A stretch of DNA of 35,614 bases from positions 1 through 35,614 of the forward strand of contig CAZCDS010000067.1 of assembly GCA_964497585.1 (NCBI GenBank), written 5' to 3'. Each line of letters starts with the position of its first letter. Position 1 is the first letter of the stretch. Below are positions 24,783-33,138 of this stretch, piece after piece. A program made the translations under genes and the position numbers. Source of the DNA: CAZCDS01 sp964497585 (GTDB lineage: Bacteria; Desulfobacterota; Desulfomonilia; Desulfomonilales; Desulfomonilaceae). The notes beneath the pieces were generated by a model. The model was given only the letters and a program-made list of their open reading frames with translations, was not told the origin of the DNA and made no database searches.

Positions 24783-24983
24783 CTAGGGTGACGGGGTGAC
24801 GTCTCGCATGCCGTAACTGTCGGCACCGCTCCCGGTCTTGATAGTAGCCGGAGCGGGTCCGCCAGTATCCTCCACCACCTCCCACACCGTCAAACAAGGT
24901 GGCTGCCATTCCTTCTCCTGCTCGGGAGATCCTCCAGCTCGGTCTATATTCCGCTGTTTGACTTCGTCATCAAGTCTGTTCAC
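24783..24983 (-). CDS. small hypothetical protein
   Basis: A 66-residue acidic protein from GTG 24983, placed there because GGGAGG stands five bases upstream. It begins MNRLDDEVKQRNIDRAGG and contains EWQPPCLTVWEVVEDTGG. No motif known. It may be co-transcribed with the exported protein gene 145 bases upstream on the same strand. Confidence 0.45.
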   Translation of the reverse strand: MNRLDDEVKQRNIDRAGGSPEQEKEWQPPCLTVWEVVEDTGGPAPATIKTGSGADSYGMRDVTPSP

Positions 24984-25128
24984 GGCAGCCTCCCTTGGGT
25001 GATTGCATCGAATATTGCTGTCACGGTAATTGTTCCGCGGTCTCCCAAACGCTCGTCCTTTTGGGCGCAGAACCGGCTTCCGTGAGCGGGTTCCTGTCCT
25101 CGTCTCCGGTGAGATTGACGGGGAGAGA

Positions 25129-25419
25129 CTACAGCCCTCCCGTGCTGGCGATAAGAGGATCCGGCCCCCAAAGGGTATTATACCTGGACCACTGACCATA
25201 ACGCGGCCCGTAATAGCGAAACGGCACAATCCTCCCACGAGGGCCAATCAAATAAGGGCCAAAGCCTGGGGGTGGAACCTGGTCACATGAGGGTGGAGCA
25301 CTCTTTGCCGGTTGCTGGTCGCCGTAGTCGTACATCTGTGCGAACGCAACGCCAGAGGAGATGCCCCCACAGCCCAGGATTAGAGCACAAACCATGAGGC
25401 TTATCGTGATTTTTTTCAT
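25129..25419 (-). CDS. small exported protein
   Basis: A 96-residue protein with a clear signal peptide (MKKITISLMVCALILGCGGI, then SSGVAFA before Gln-Met-Tyr-Asp-Tyr). The Cys at 17 is only a weak lipobox; cleavage after AFA is likelier. The mature part is short and rich in Pro, Gly and Tyr. CAGGAGA precedes the ATG at 25419; the longer frame to 25500 has no support. No family recognised. Confidence 0.65.
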   Translation of the reverse strand: MKKITISLMVCALILGCGGISSGVAFAQMYDYGDQQPAKSAPPSCDQVPPPGFGPYLIGPRGRIVPFRYYGPRYGQWSRYNTLWGPDPLIASTGGL

Positions 25420-25751
25420 TGTCTGGTCTCCTGCAGTCATCCGAGGGTACCACACGCTCAGCCGTACGGTCAAGCCCACTCGTGGGGGGCAATCAACCAT
25501 CGGACGGGCTTTCTCTCACCTTCGCCTACAAGCCCCACAAACGCCCGTGGTGACACACTCGGGGTTTGACACTCGAGGGCTCGCTCCCCTATAGTAACGG
25601 GCACCCTAAGCCATCCTGTGGTTTGTCACGTGCGGACTACCCGCGAAGGCTGCCCGAAAACGATAGCGAGCAATTTCAATGCGATCGGTTGACATTCTCC
25701 ATGCCCCGGCTCCAGCTATCCCCGGTTCCCACCGATTTAGAAGGAAATAAG
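25420..25751. other. divergent intergenic region
   Basis: About 330 bases between the small exported protein and the acetolactate decarboxylase gene. It holds the decarboxylase promoter at 25566-25595. No further gene is supported. Confidence 0.5.
25566..25595 (+). promoter_or_regulatory. promoter of the acetolactate decarboxylase gene
   Basis: TTGACA at 25566-25571 and TATAGT at 25590-25595 are 18 bases apart. The leader to the ATG at 25752 would be about 150 bases. Confidence 0.55.
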
Positions 25752-26528
25752 ATGAGACGCAAGGCTCTAGTTTTCCTGATACTAGTCCTGGTTGCAGCCA
25801 GTCAATTGCCTGTCTGCGCGCAGACGACGCAGAATGCGATCTTTCAGGTCTCCACCATAGACGCACTCAAGCATGGGATTTTCGATGGAGATACGACCTT
25901 CGGGGAACTGGCCAAACAGGGGGATTTCGGCCTGGGAACCTTCAACGGCCTCGATGGAGAAATGATTGCCCTGGACGGCCGCTTTTTTCAGGTCAAGGTG
26001 GACGGGACCGTGCATCCGGTGCCCGACACTCTCAAGACTCCCTTTGCGGTGGTTGTGTTCTTCAAGCCCGACCGGGAATCGATCCTGGGCCGAGCGGATA
26101 GCCTCGAAGCGCTTCAGGCCCATCTCGATTCGGAGCTGCCGGAAAAAGAGAGCCTGTTTGCAATCCGGATCGATGGGAAGTTCGAGAAGCTGCGTGTTCG
26201 GAGCGTGGCCGGCCAGACCAAGCCGTATCGTACACTCGACGAGGTCATCAAGGAGCAAGCCGTATTCGAACTGGCAGACATCCACGGCACACTTGTCGGA
26301 TTCCGTTTCCCCCGGTACATGAGAGGGGTAAACGTGTCCGGATACCATTTCCATTTCATTTCCGATGACCGACAGCGCGGCGGACACGTGCTTGACCTTG
26401 CCGGACGAAACCTGAAGATCCTGTCCTCCGCCTTGTCGCAATTCCATCTGGCAGGACTCCCGACTCCGGGCACAACGGAAGGCAAGGAGCAAACCGATTC
26501 GAGCAGCGCAGGCCGTGCCAAGCCATGA
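25752..26528 (+). CDS. exported alpha-acetolactate decarboxylase
   Basis: A 258-residue protein of the acetolactate decarboxylase family (AlsD/BudA), which turns acetolactate into acetoin. The family core is intact: GTFNGLDGEMIALDGRFFQ, an RSVAGQTKPY motif with Arg150, and the zinc site GYHFHFISDDRQRGGHVLD with His199, His201 and His212; Glu70 is the other expected metal-site residue. A signal peptide (MRRKALVFLILVLVAASQLP, then VCAQ) precedes the domain, so the enzyme should act outside the cytoplasm, where acetolactate is not usually made. AAGGA lies before the ATG at 25752. No acetolactate synthase gene is near. Confidence 0.9.
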   Translation: MRRKALVFLILVLVAASQLPVCAQTTQNAIFQVSTIDALKHGIFDGDTTFGELAKQGDFGLGTFNGLDGEMIALDGRFFQVKVDGTVHPVPDTLKTPFAVVVFFKPDRESILGRADSLEALQAHLDSELPEKESLFAIRIDGKFEKLRVRSVAGQTKPYRTLDEVIKEQAVFELADIHGTLVGFRFPRYMRGVNVSGYHFHFISDDRQRGGHVLDLAGRNLKILSSALSQFHLAGLPTPGTTEGKEQTDSSSAGRAKP

Positions 26529-26549
26529 AGCCATCTCAATAGCGGTTGC

Positions 26550-26593
26550 GCGACGCCCACTCAGTCGGGACAGCCCACCCTAAGTTGGACCAC
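26550..26593 (+). repeat. 44-base dispersed repeat, copy 2
   Basis: Second copy of the element at 18657-18700, about 21 bases behind the decarboxylase stop codon. Same orientation, about four differences. Confidence 0.6.
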
Positions 26594-26909
26594 TCCCTCG
26601 GCCCTCCGATCAAACCCAATCTTAAACGTATGCCATCGCTCAAATGCGGCTCGACATTACTGGGCCGCATTAAGACGACGAGCACTGCGACAAAAATGAT
26701 TGACTGAGTGACGGAGGGTGAAGTACGCTCAGAAACAGTACAGTAGGGACATTTTCACCAACATTACGACGGCTTTGCGTGGGTAGTGTAAACTCCATGC
26801 GCCGCTTCTTTGGGTGAGAGGGGAGGTATTCCTTCCACCTCTCCACTGTGTCACGAGCTAAAAACGGTAGGACCGCCGGCATAATTCCGGAGAAGAGGAG
26901 GAATAAGAC
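26594..26909. other. gene-free stretch
   Basis: About 315 bases with no gene I can support. A minus-strand frame here overlaps the next real gene and has no ribosome site. Confidence 0.4.
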
Positions 26910-27341
26910 ATGTTCATGAAGAAGTTGGCGTATCTGTTCATTGTTTTCTTGTCGATACTTCCGGTTTCCTTTGCCTTGGCGCAATCAAAGATCCCAGATC
27001 TTGTTGGCGTCTGGAAGGTTCAAGGCGAGGGAGTCCTGTTAATCAAGAAGGGCAATGATTCAACTCAAACCAAGTACTCAACTGATTTTCAAAAACTTGC
27101 TGCGGAAAATGTTGTGGAAAAGCAGCAGGGGCGGCTTTTTTATGGCTATTACAAAAGTCCCCGGAAAACGGAGAAATTCGTTGGTGTAATTAGTCATGAT
27201 AACAAGACCGCTCACTGGGCGGGTCGCTTCGGTTTTGGCCAAGCCAGAATTGTGTCTCCCAAAAAGATGGAAGTGATATACCTTCAGACGAATCCTCAAG
27301 GAAGTCAAGCCTGGGTAGAGACACTTTCAAAACAGAAATAG
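26910..27341 (+). CDS. small exported protein of unknown function
   Basis: A 143-residue protein with a signal peptide (KKLAYLFIVFLSILPVSFAL, then AQ). The mature part looks like a small beta-barrel, starting PDLVGVWKVQGEGVLLIKKG and containing RLFYGYYKSPRKTEKFVGVI and HWAGRFGFGQARIVSPKKME, in the manner of lipocalin-like repeats. I recognise the style but no named family. GAGGAGGAA precedes the ATG; a second ATG two codons later is also possible. Confidence 0.7.
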   Translation: MFMKKLAYLFIVFLSILPVSFALAQSKIPDLVGVWKVQGEGVLLIKKGNDSTQTKYSTDFQKLAAENVVEKQQGRLFYGYYKSPRKTEKFVGVISHDNKTAHWAGRFGFGQARIVSPKKMEVIYLQTNPQGSQAWVETLSKQK

Positions 27342-27414
27342 AAGGAGTTGGATGGTTGGCCGAAAAAGGAAAATCTGGTTCATCGCGTAATCGCGTACCT
27401 CACATTTTTGGTTT

Positions 27415-27792
27415 TCATCCAGTCAGATGGTACCTCGTCTGGTGGAGCGCATAGATCTTGAGCATGAACAAGTCCCTGTCTCGAAATACGTATACCTGTC
27501 TTTGTAGGATCTTGATCTTGTTGTTGGTTCCCTCCAGTGGGCCGGTGGAGATGGGATAGTCGTAGTAAGCGACTATGCCGTCTCTGTGGGTCCGGAGGGT
27601 CTTGGCGAAATCCTTGAGCATTCGGATGCCCGATGCCTCGGCTTTGCCGATCCAGTGATCGAGATGAGTTTTGGCACTATGGGTCAGGTGCTTGAGTCTC
27701 GGGCGAGCAAATTTACTTCTCAGACAACGCTTCTGTATATCCTTGACCTCGTCGTCCCCTCGTCCCTCCTGGGTGTCGCGGCCGGAGGCACA
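27415..27792 (-). pseudogene. ISL3-family transposase, C-terminal remnant
   Basis: The frame reads HWIGKAEASGIRMLKDFAKT, then GIVAYYDYPISTGPLEGTNN, then a YVFRDRDLFMLKIYALHQTRY end. This is the C-terminal domain of ISL3-type DDE transposases; the Glu in GPLEGTNNKIK is the last catalytic residue. In-frame TGA at 27793-27795 and loss of upstream sequence show that only the last third survives. No inverted repeats are recognised. Confidence 0.85.
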
Positions 27793-27921
27793 TCAAGAAA
27801 AGAGGTGGCCTCGGAGGGATGAGCAGGAGAGCGTTGGTGATGTAGATTGACCTTTACAAGGACGTATGGAAAAATCTCGAGTAAGGCCTGATTCAAGACT
27901 ATGAGAAGGGGGAGGTTTGAG

Positions 27922-28464
27922 ATGATTCACAGGATCTCTTTCTCACTCACCGCACTCTTATTCCTGGGGCTTTGCGTCGGCGCGAGCCCGTTTTGCCCGG
28001 AAGCCGGAGGAGCACAAGCCATGAATCTGCAAGTAACAAGCTCAGCCTTTCAACACGGGGCTATGATCCCGAGAACGTACACTTGTGACGGGAGCGACAT
28101 CTCCCCGCCGCTATCCTGGAGCGGCGTGCCTGCCGGAGCCAAAAGTATCGCCTTGATCATGGACGATCCGGATGCCCCGCGAGGTACATGGGTTCACTGG
28201 GTCCTTTTTAACATTCCGCCGGACACCACGGGCCTTGCCGAAGGCACGGAAGGAGGAGCACAACAGGGTAGCAATAGCTGGGGTAGAACGGGATATGGAG
28301 GACCATGCCCGCCCGGAGGGACACACCGGTACTATTTCAAGGTTTACGCACTTGACATTCTTCTCACTCTCGAGACCGGCGTCACTAAGGCCCAGCTGCT
28401 CAAGGCAATGGACGGACATGTCCTGGCCGAAGGTCAACTGATGGGCAGATATTCCAGGAAGTGA
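27922..28464 (+). CDS. exported YbhB/YbcL (PEBP-like) protein
   Basis: A 180-residue member of the phosphatidylethanolamine-binding-protein family. A signal peptide (ISFSLTALLFLGLCVGASPF) is followed by the domain with CDGSDISPPLSWSGVP, the anion-site motif IMDDPDAPRGTWVHWVLFNI and GYGGPCPPGGTHRYYFKVYA. These proteins bind small anionic ligands; bacterial roles are uncertain. The ATG at 27922 was chosen for GGAGG seven bases upstream; ATG 27901 is an alternative. Confidence 0.9.
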   Translation: MIHRISFSLTALLFLGLCVGASPFCPEAGGAQAMNLQVTSSAFQHGAMIPRTYTCDGSDISPPLSWSGVPAGAKSIALIMDDPDAPRGTWVHWVLFNIPPDTTGLAEGTEGGAQQGSNSWGRTGYGGPCPPGGTHRYYFKVYALDILLTLETGVTKAQLLKAMDGHVLAEGQLMGRYSRK

Positions 28465-28842
28465 ATGTTGCCCAGTCTCACAAGGGCTGGACATACGGCT
28501 TTATGCAGACGAGAAGATTTCGAGGAGCCCCGATGTTCCAGTTCATCGGCACACCGGGCTGTGAAGAGCCCCGGCTATGCAAGGGGGCATTGGGGGCATC
28601 GGGCCGCAGAAATCAGCACTACTATTCAGGAACGAAGGAAACCTTGATTGGGTGACCGTGCTCCAAGAGGATTCGAGCTGTTTCATAGGCTCTCTTGTTG
28701 CAATGCCCATCTCAGCTCGTCTCACGTGCTGCTGCGTCAACTTTGTGTCCATCGATTGTGGATCGTTATGCATCGCTGTAGATCGAAGCAACGGGACGTT
28801 TCGATAAGTGTTTGTTTTCATTGACACCTCAAGAAAGACCCA
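28465..28842. other. gene-free stretch before the tRNA-Arg fragment
   Basis: About 380 bases. Frames on both strands reach 75-95 codons but have no ribosome site and no family resemblance. I see no RNA or repeat. Confidence 0.4.
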
Positions 28843-28890
28843 CGATTCCTAATCCGCAGGTGGCAGGTTCGATCCCTGCCGGGGGTACCA
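28843..28890 (+). repeat. tRNA-Arg(CCT) 3' fragment (attachment site)
   Basis: The bases from the anticodon region (ATTCCTAATCC) through the T arm GCAGG-TTCGATC-CCTGC, acceptor CGGGGGT, discriminator A and CCA form the 3' half of a tRNA-Arg(CCT). The 5' half is absent, so it is not a functional gene. An integrase tail follows at once, so this is an attachment site of a third element that used a different tRNA. Confidence 0.7.
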
Positions 28891-29063
28891 AAAGACGTTA
28901 AGATACCCTTGAGTGAGGCGAACCTTGCTCGGCGGATTTCTTTTTCAGGATAACCAGTGCGGGACTTTTCTCCGCAGACCTTGTTGACCGCTTCAATCGG
29001 GTTCTCCAGTTCCGGCCTGGAATAGTGGGTTGTAATGCGGCCGGACTTATGTCCTGAGTGATC
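28891..29063 (-). pseudogene. integrase 3' remnant, copy 3
   Basis: Minus-strand codons read GHKSGRITTHYSRPELENPI, then EAVNKVCGEKSRT, clearly related to the integrase end beside tRNA-Asn (GCITTHYSTAELENLIEAAN). The catalytic Tyr context is kept; the rest of the gene is gone. The frame continues through the tRNA fragment, as is common for integrases whose genes end at the attachment site. Confidence 0.75.
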
Positions 29064-29242
29064 ATGCCTGCCCTCGAGGAGCCGCAATTCCGGGTACACC
29101 GTGCTCACTCCCCTTTGGAGGTTCCATTGGGTCAGAGCTTCCGGCTCTTCAATACTCAGGCAAGCTCGCTTTCCACGCGAGTTATGAAATCATCACTCCC
29201 GAGGGGGCTGCCGGTTCGTTCACGGAGACGCAAGAGCTTGAG

Positions 29243-29268
29243 GGAAAAAGAGGAATGTCCTCTTTTCC
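29243..29268. repeat. hairpin upstream of the plus-strand RAYT relic
   Basis: AAAAGAGGA and TCCTCTTTT form a near-perfect stem around a three-base loop, 36 bases before the RAYT start. RAYT transposases are usually flanked by such REP-type hairpins. Confidence 0.45.
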
Positions 29269-29303
29269 GTTGTTCCGACAAGCTCTTACGGCAACATGAG
29301 TCT

Positions 29304-29545
29304 ATGCCGAGAACCCCGCGAGCTGCTGTCGATGAGCTCTGTCACCACGTGCTGACCCGCGGTAATGCGGGGCAAGAGGATGTTCATCAGATCGACGAGT
29401 ATCGGTCGTTCATGAGGCTGATCGAAGGGGCCTGGTCACGCCGTACGGCAGGGATCCCTGACGATAGGAGACCGCACTGCGTAAGGGAACCGAATTCACG
29501 CTCCGGCCTCGCGGATGGCGAAGAATGAATCCGAAAAAGTGGCAT
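29304..29545 (+). pseudogene. RAYT (IS200-like REP-associated) transposase, internally deleted
   Basis: Starts like a RAYT: MPRTPRAAVDELCHHVLTRG, then NAGQEDVHQIDEYRSFMRLI. The HVLTRGN stretch is the N-terminal core, but the HUH motif region and the catalytic Tyr are missing. After about 29440 a different frame gives the usual basic C-terminus (TEFTLRPRGWRRM), so most of the gene has been deleted and shifted. Inactive. Confidence 0.7.
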
Positions 29546-29563
29546 GTCCCTGTTTCTCGTGTT

Positions 29564-29605
29564 TCACCAGGCGCGTGGATACTCTATTCGCAACGGACGA
29601 AACAT
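29564..29605 (-). pseudogene. RAYT transposase, N-terminal stub
   Basis: Minus-strand ATG at 29605 opens MFRPLRIEYPRAW, the typical beginning of RAYT proteins, then meets TGA. Its leader region (29606-29670) is shared with the RAYT fragment at 32896-33039 and contains two GGGGTCAAAT boxes. Broken by truncation. Confidence 0.65.
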
Positions 29606-29670
29606 TTGACCCCTTCTTCAAGCACCATCACACGGATTTCCTCTTGATGCAAAACCTGATTTGACCCCTA
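29571..29670 (-). repeat. ~100-base repeat: RAYT leader and start, copy 1
   Basis: Matches 33004-33104 over its whole length with scattered differences. It spans the first codons of a RAYT gene and about 65 bases upstream, including TTTTGCATCA and (G)GTCAAA boxes. Confidence 0.7.
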
Positions 29671-29911
29671 TTACAACGGCCTCCACAAACGCCTCGGCCC
29701 GCAAGCGCCGCCGAGGGAGGACTACGCTGCGTGACACGGTGCGGATAGCCAGGGCCACGATGCTTGACAGGCGAGCCATGGAGCAATGCTGTTGGAGAAT
29801 AGGCGACTTGTTAAGAAAGTCAGTGTCTCGTCTCATCCCCTGAATTCGAAGGCCGTGGTCGAGGCAAAACCCCGATAAAGAGCCTTGTCAAGCCTTGCTT
29901 GTATCCCCACG

Positions 29912-30541
29912 TCAGCCGGGCACTCGCCACAGCTTCCTCAAGGCGGCCTCATCACCGTTGAACTTATCCCGGTCGCACCGGCCGATCCCTTTCACCTCGT
30001 GCGGCTCCGGGCCTTGTTGCCCATCTGTGTATTGCCAGAGCGCAAAATCAGAGAAGGCGGGCGGAGGCTCCGGTAGGCGTGACGAATACCGTGCGATCCA
30101 CAGGAAGCAGTTTTGGAGTACAGTGTCCGTGTTAGTTCCCAGGTTTTCTTTCAGAAATGACTGAGATGCGTACAGGCCCGGATATCTTCCAATTTGCGTA
30201 TTGACGGCCTCGACAAACCTCTCGGCCTCTTTCAGCGTCATGGTTTGGCTGGCATTAGGCTCGAAATCCAAGACGACGAGGTCCGTCGCAGCGGGGTTCA
30301 CTGTTTTCAGAAAATGCTCTGCTTGTTTTTTCCCGTCGCCTGCCACCCCAAAGTGATACGCTCCCCAAAGAAGTCCAGCGTCAAGCGCTTCTTTTCTGCG
30401 GTCTTTGTATTCTCCGTCCACAAAAGATGTACCTTGGGTAGCTTTGTGAATGACCCCAAGGATTCCGTCGCGTTTTACCACCCCAAAGTCGCTTACCGTG
30501 TTGTGGTGTGACAAATCCACCACCACGTTGATGAGGATCAT
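29912..30541 (-). CDS. GH25 muramidase (lysozyme)
   Basis: A 209-residue glycoside hydrolase family 25 protein, which cuts the glycan strands of peptidoglycan. Family marks: VVVDLSHHN with Asp9, GVIHKATQGTSFVD, GAYHFG, and the catalytic pair in LVVLDFEPN (Asp92 and Glu94), then LWQYTDGQ near the end. No signal peptide, so export would need a holin, lysis, or a non-classical route; phage endolysins look the same. The ATG at 30541 has an ideal AAAGGAGG upstream; the 48-codon upstream extension was rejected. Confidence 0.92.
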   Translation of the reverse strand: MILINVVVDLSHHNTVSDFGVVKRDGILGVIHKATQGTSFVDGEYKDRRKEALDAGLLWGAYHFGVAGDGKKQAEHFLKTVNPAATDLVVLDFEPNASQTMTLKEAERFVEAVNTQIGRYPGLYASQSFLKENLGTNTDTVLQNCFLWIARYSSRLPEPPPAFSDFALWQYTDGQQGPEPHEVKGIGRCDRDKFNGDEAALRKLWRVPG

Positions 30542-30751
30542 CGCTTGCCTCCTTTGTGAGGTTACGGGAATTCCGTGGACACCATACTTCTTCTGGTGGA
30601 GCGTTCCTTGAGCCTTTCGGTCCTGGTTCTTTGCCCCACATCGATCTGCCCAAGGCCAACGCCAGTTTTGCGATGAAGTCATCATCTCCCAACGGTCAGC
30701 CTAGGCGCTCATACCGACGAAGCGCTTCGGATTCGGTATCCGAACACTCGG

Positions 30752-32749
30752 TCAGAATTTCTGTGAGTTTACCGGCCCCTCGTATTCGACCTTAATGTAA
30801 CCCCTCATTGGAGTTCCCACGTCCTCACTCTTTTTCGCAGAAAGCTGGTGATACCCCTCTCTGTCAGCGATGAATTCCATGTAGAGAGGTTTGTCCGATG
30901 TCGCTAGGCCATTGGCCACATGCTCTCCCTGGTCGGTGGCTTTCTTACCATCCGAGCCGGGTTTGCTCACTTTAAGGTCAGCGGTGATTGCCGAGTCCGT
31001 ATACAGCCACACTTTCACAATGGTGTTTTCGGCAGCCCAAACGGCGCCACCAGTGCGATACTCACCGTGTACGAGCTTGCCGCCATACCGTAAAGACTCT
31101 GCCTGACTGTCCCCGAGGTCATCATCCAACTGGAACTCCTGCGTGGTTCTGCGCGGATGTCCGCGAAATCCTCCCGTGACTCCCGCAGGGGCCCAAATGC
31201 AATAGCTCTTCGGGGGCACTGTGAGCGAGAGCTTGCCGCTCGCGTCGGTCTTCAGATCACTCGTTGTGGAACCGCTGTAGTCGTGCAGAGTCATGTTCGG
31301 TCCGAAATCCGTCTCCACGGTAGCCTTTTGAGAATCGTTTCTATTGTCATTGAGTCCGATGATGGCCTTTGCGCTCCGCTCGATAACCAGCAGGTCCTGC
31401 GAGTCTTGAAAGCGGACTTTGTAGGCACCATCCTTGAAGTTAAGCTTTTGATGACACCAGACGAGGTTCTCAATGTAGGGCCGGGTCGGATGGCTTTGAG
31501 GGTCCGCCGTATAGCGAGTGTGAACGTCGTTATTCTTAAACAGGTCCTCGTAATATACCAGCGGGCTTCCATCGACAGCCATAATCGCCGCATACGCAAC
31601 CCTGGTCAACTCGTTATCCGGATCGATGGTGGTGACGAGTTCGTTATCGTTCTTGAGGTCGCCCGTATGGTCCTGCTTCCCGTTGCCTCCGGAATCAGAG
31701 AATACTCCCCGCCACGTATCGTGGTTATTGATAAAGGGCACGGTCTTGAAACGGTTGTGCTGTTGAAAGTTAGGCAGGCTGCCCAGATCGAAGAAGCCCT
31801 TCCCTTGCGTAAGATTCACCAGGGCTTCTCGAAAGGCGAAATCAAACGTGCCGCAGCGATTCTTTGTCTGATTGGCCCAATCGTCAATGCGATTCTGTTC
31901 ATTCATTCCGACCACAAATTCGCCTACCGCCACATATTGACGCTGCATATTTTCAGGTTTTTGCACATCCATGCCGTTGTATAGGAGATCCTCCACAACT
32001 TCCGGTGGAAAGTGCTTCACTGCATCGAATCGGAATCCATCGGCGTCTGTTTGCTTACGAAACCAAACAAACCACTGTCGTGCCTGGTCTCTCATATAGG
32101 TGCTCGCATGCTCACAATCGTGTTCGCAGCAGCGACCGCGGTAACAGATGTCAGGGCCGAACATCTCCTTTCTCCAGTCATCATCGCGCGCTGAATGGTT
32201 GGGATTAGGGTGAAAGTCCCTCCAGCTCTTGGGCCACCGTCCTTGAGTCGGGCCGGAGAATGCAACATACCGAAAGGTCTTGTTTTTTTTACTCCCCCAC
32301 GCGGCGTGATCGTAATCACCACCGTTCATGTGGTTTAGAACGATATCCGGGTACACCTCCAGTCCATTTGCATGCACGACCGCGATCATCCTGAGAAACT
32401 CGTCCTGATCGCCGAACCGTGTCGCAAGAGATCCCTTCTGAAACTTGTTTCCCAAATCGTAGTGGTCGAAGAGGTCGTAACCCATGCCTTTGCTATTCGC
32501 ACCCTTGCAAGGTGGAGGAACCCATATGCCGTCAAACCCCATGTCTCGGAGTCTCGGAGCGAGCTTGGCCAAATAGGTGTACCAGCCGCCGGTTCCATCC
32601 GGATTTGTTTGATAACGTTGGTTCGCGCAATCCCACCAGAAGGCTTGGAGGATAACCTTGCCGTTCCACGGATTTGCATTGGTCGGCAATGCCGTGGCAA
32701 TGGTGAAGCCGAGAAAGATGACGATCAACAAGGCAGTCTTGTGTCTCAT
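30752..32749 (-). CDS. exported GH13 alpha-amylase
   Basis: A 665-residue alpha-amylase. A signal peptide (MRHKTALLIVIFLGFTIATA) is followed by the (beta/alpha)8 barrel with all conserved regions: DIVLNH (140), GFRFDAVKHF with nucleophile Asp242, VGEF with acid/base Glu277, and FINNHDT with Asp344. After the barrel a beta-sandwich domain C ends near PPKSYCIWAP. About 130 further residues form an extra beta domain, perhaps carbohydrate-binding. The pattern is closest to exported amylases of the maltohexaosidase/liquefying type. AAGGAGG precedes the ATG at 32749. It degrades external or stored alpha-glucan; transfer into the island is likely but not proven. Confidence 0.94.
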   Translation of the reverse strand: MRHKTALLIVIFLGFTIATALPTNANPWNGKVILQAFWWDCANQRYQTNPDGTGGWYTYLAKLAPRLRDMGFDGIWVPPPCKGANSKGMGYDLFDHYDLGNKFQKGSLATRFGDQDEFLRMIAVVHANGLEVYPDIVLNHMNGGDYDHAAWGSKKNKTFRYVAFSGPTQGRWPKSWRDFHPNPNHSARDDDWRKEMFGPDICYRGRCCEHDCEHASTYMRDQARQWFVWFRKQTDADGFRFDAVKHFPPEVVEDLLYNGMDVQKPENMQRQYVAVGEFVVGMNEQNRIDDWANQTKNRCGTFDFAFREALVNLTQGKGFFDLGSLPNFQQHNRFKTVPFINNHDTWRGVFSDSGGNGKQDHTGDLKNDNELVTTIDPDNELTRVAYAAIMAVDGSPLVYYEDLFKNNDVHTRYTADPQSHPTRPYIENLVWCHQKLNFKDGAYKVRFQDSQDLLVIERSAKAIIGLNDNRNDSQKATVETDFGPNMTLHDYSGSTTSDLKTDASGKLSLTVPPKSYCIWAPAGVTGGFRGHPRRTTQEFQLDDDLGDSQAESLRYGGKLVHGEYRTGGAVWAAENTIVKVWLYTDSAITADLKVSKPGSDGKKATDQGEHVANGLATSDKPLYMEFIADREGYHQLSAKKSEDVGTPMRGYIKVEYEGPVNSQKF

Positions 32750-32895
32750 CTTCAACCCCTCCTTGAGATTGGTGGTAAATCCTGTTGCAGAGTTTCAACA
32801 CGGCCCTTAAAGCGCTTCACAGCAGTGATCTGAGGCGCGAACGCACCGGATCACCAATTTATGTAAGAGTGGTCAAGTTTGGTTCTGGGCCTTTC

Positions 32896-33039
32896 TCACT
32901 TGTCGTTCCAACCTCCCTGCAAGACGTGCAGGAAACGAAGATGATCGCCGCTACCAAGGAAGATGGACGCCTGCCGCCTTCCCCGGTTCATCACATGGTA
33001 CCAGGCGGCCGGATACTCCATTCGTAACGGACGAGACAT
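32896..33039 (-). pseudogene. RAYT transposase, N-terminal fragment
   Basis: A 47-codon frame: MSRPLRMEYPAAWYHVMNRG, then RRQASIFLGSGDHLRFLHVL and an early TGA. This is a textbook RAYT beginning; everything with the HUH and Tyr active site is missing. The leader is shared with the stub at 29564-29605. Confidence 0.8.
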
Positions 33040-33104
33040 TCGCCCCCTCCTTCAAGCAGCATAAGACACATCTCCTCATGATGCAAAACCAGGTTTGACC
33101 GGTA
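33004..33104 (-). repeat. ~100-base repeat: RAYT leader and start, copy 2
   Basis: Second copy of the segment at 29571-29670, same orientation. The two amylase-side genes (GH25 and amylase) lie between the copies. Confidence 0.7.
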
Positions 33105-33138
33105 TTTGAATCAATCGTGGCTTCGCTCTCCACGACCA

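Noticed and set aside
25782..26534. 250-codon minus-strand frame antisense to the acetolactate decarboxylase
   Set aside because: Shadow frame; the plus strand shows the zinc site and signal peptide.
28843..28890. Functional tRNA-Arg gene
   Set aside because: No 5' half upstream and the anticodon stem cannot form properly.
31157..31984. 275-codon plus-strand frame inside the amylase gene
   Set aside because: Antisense shadow of a gene with all GH13 motifs intact.
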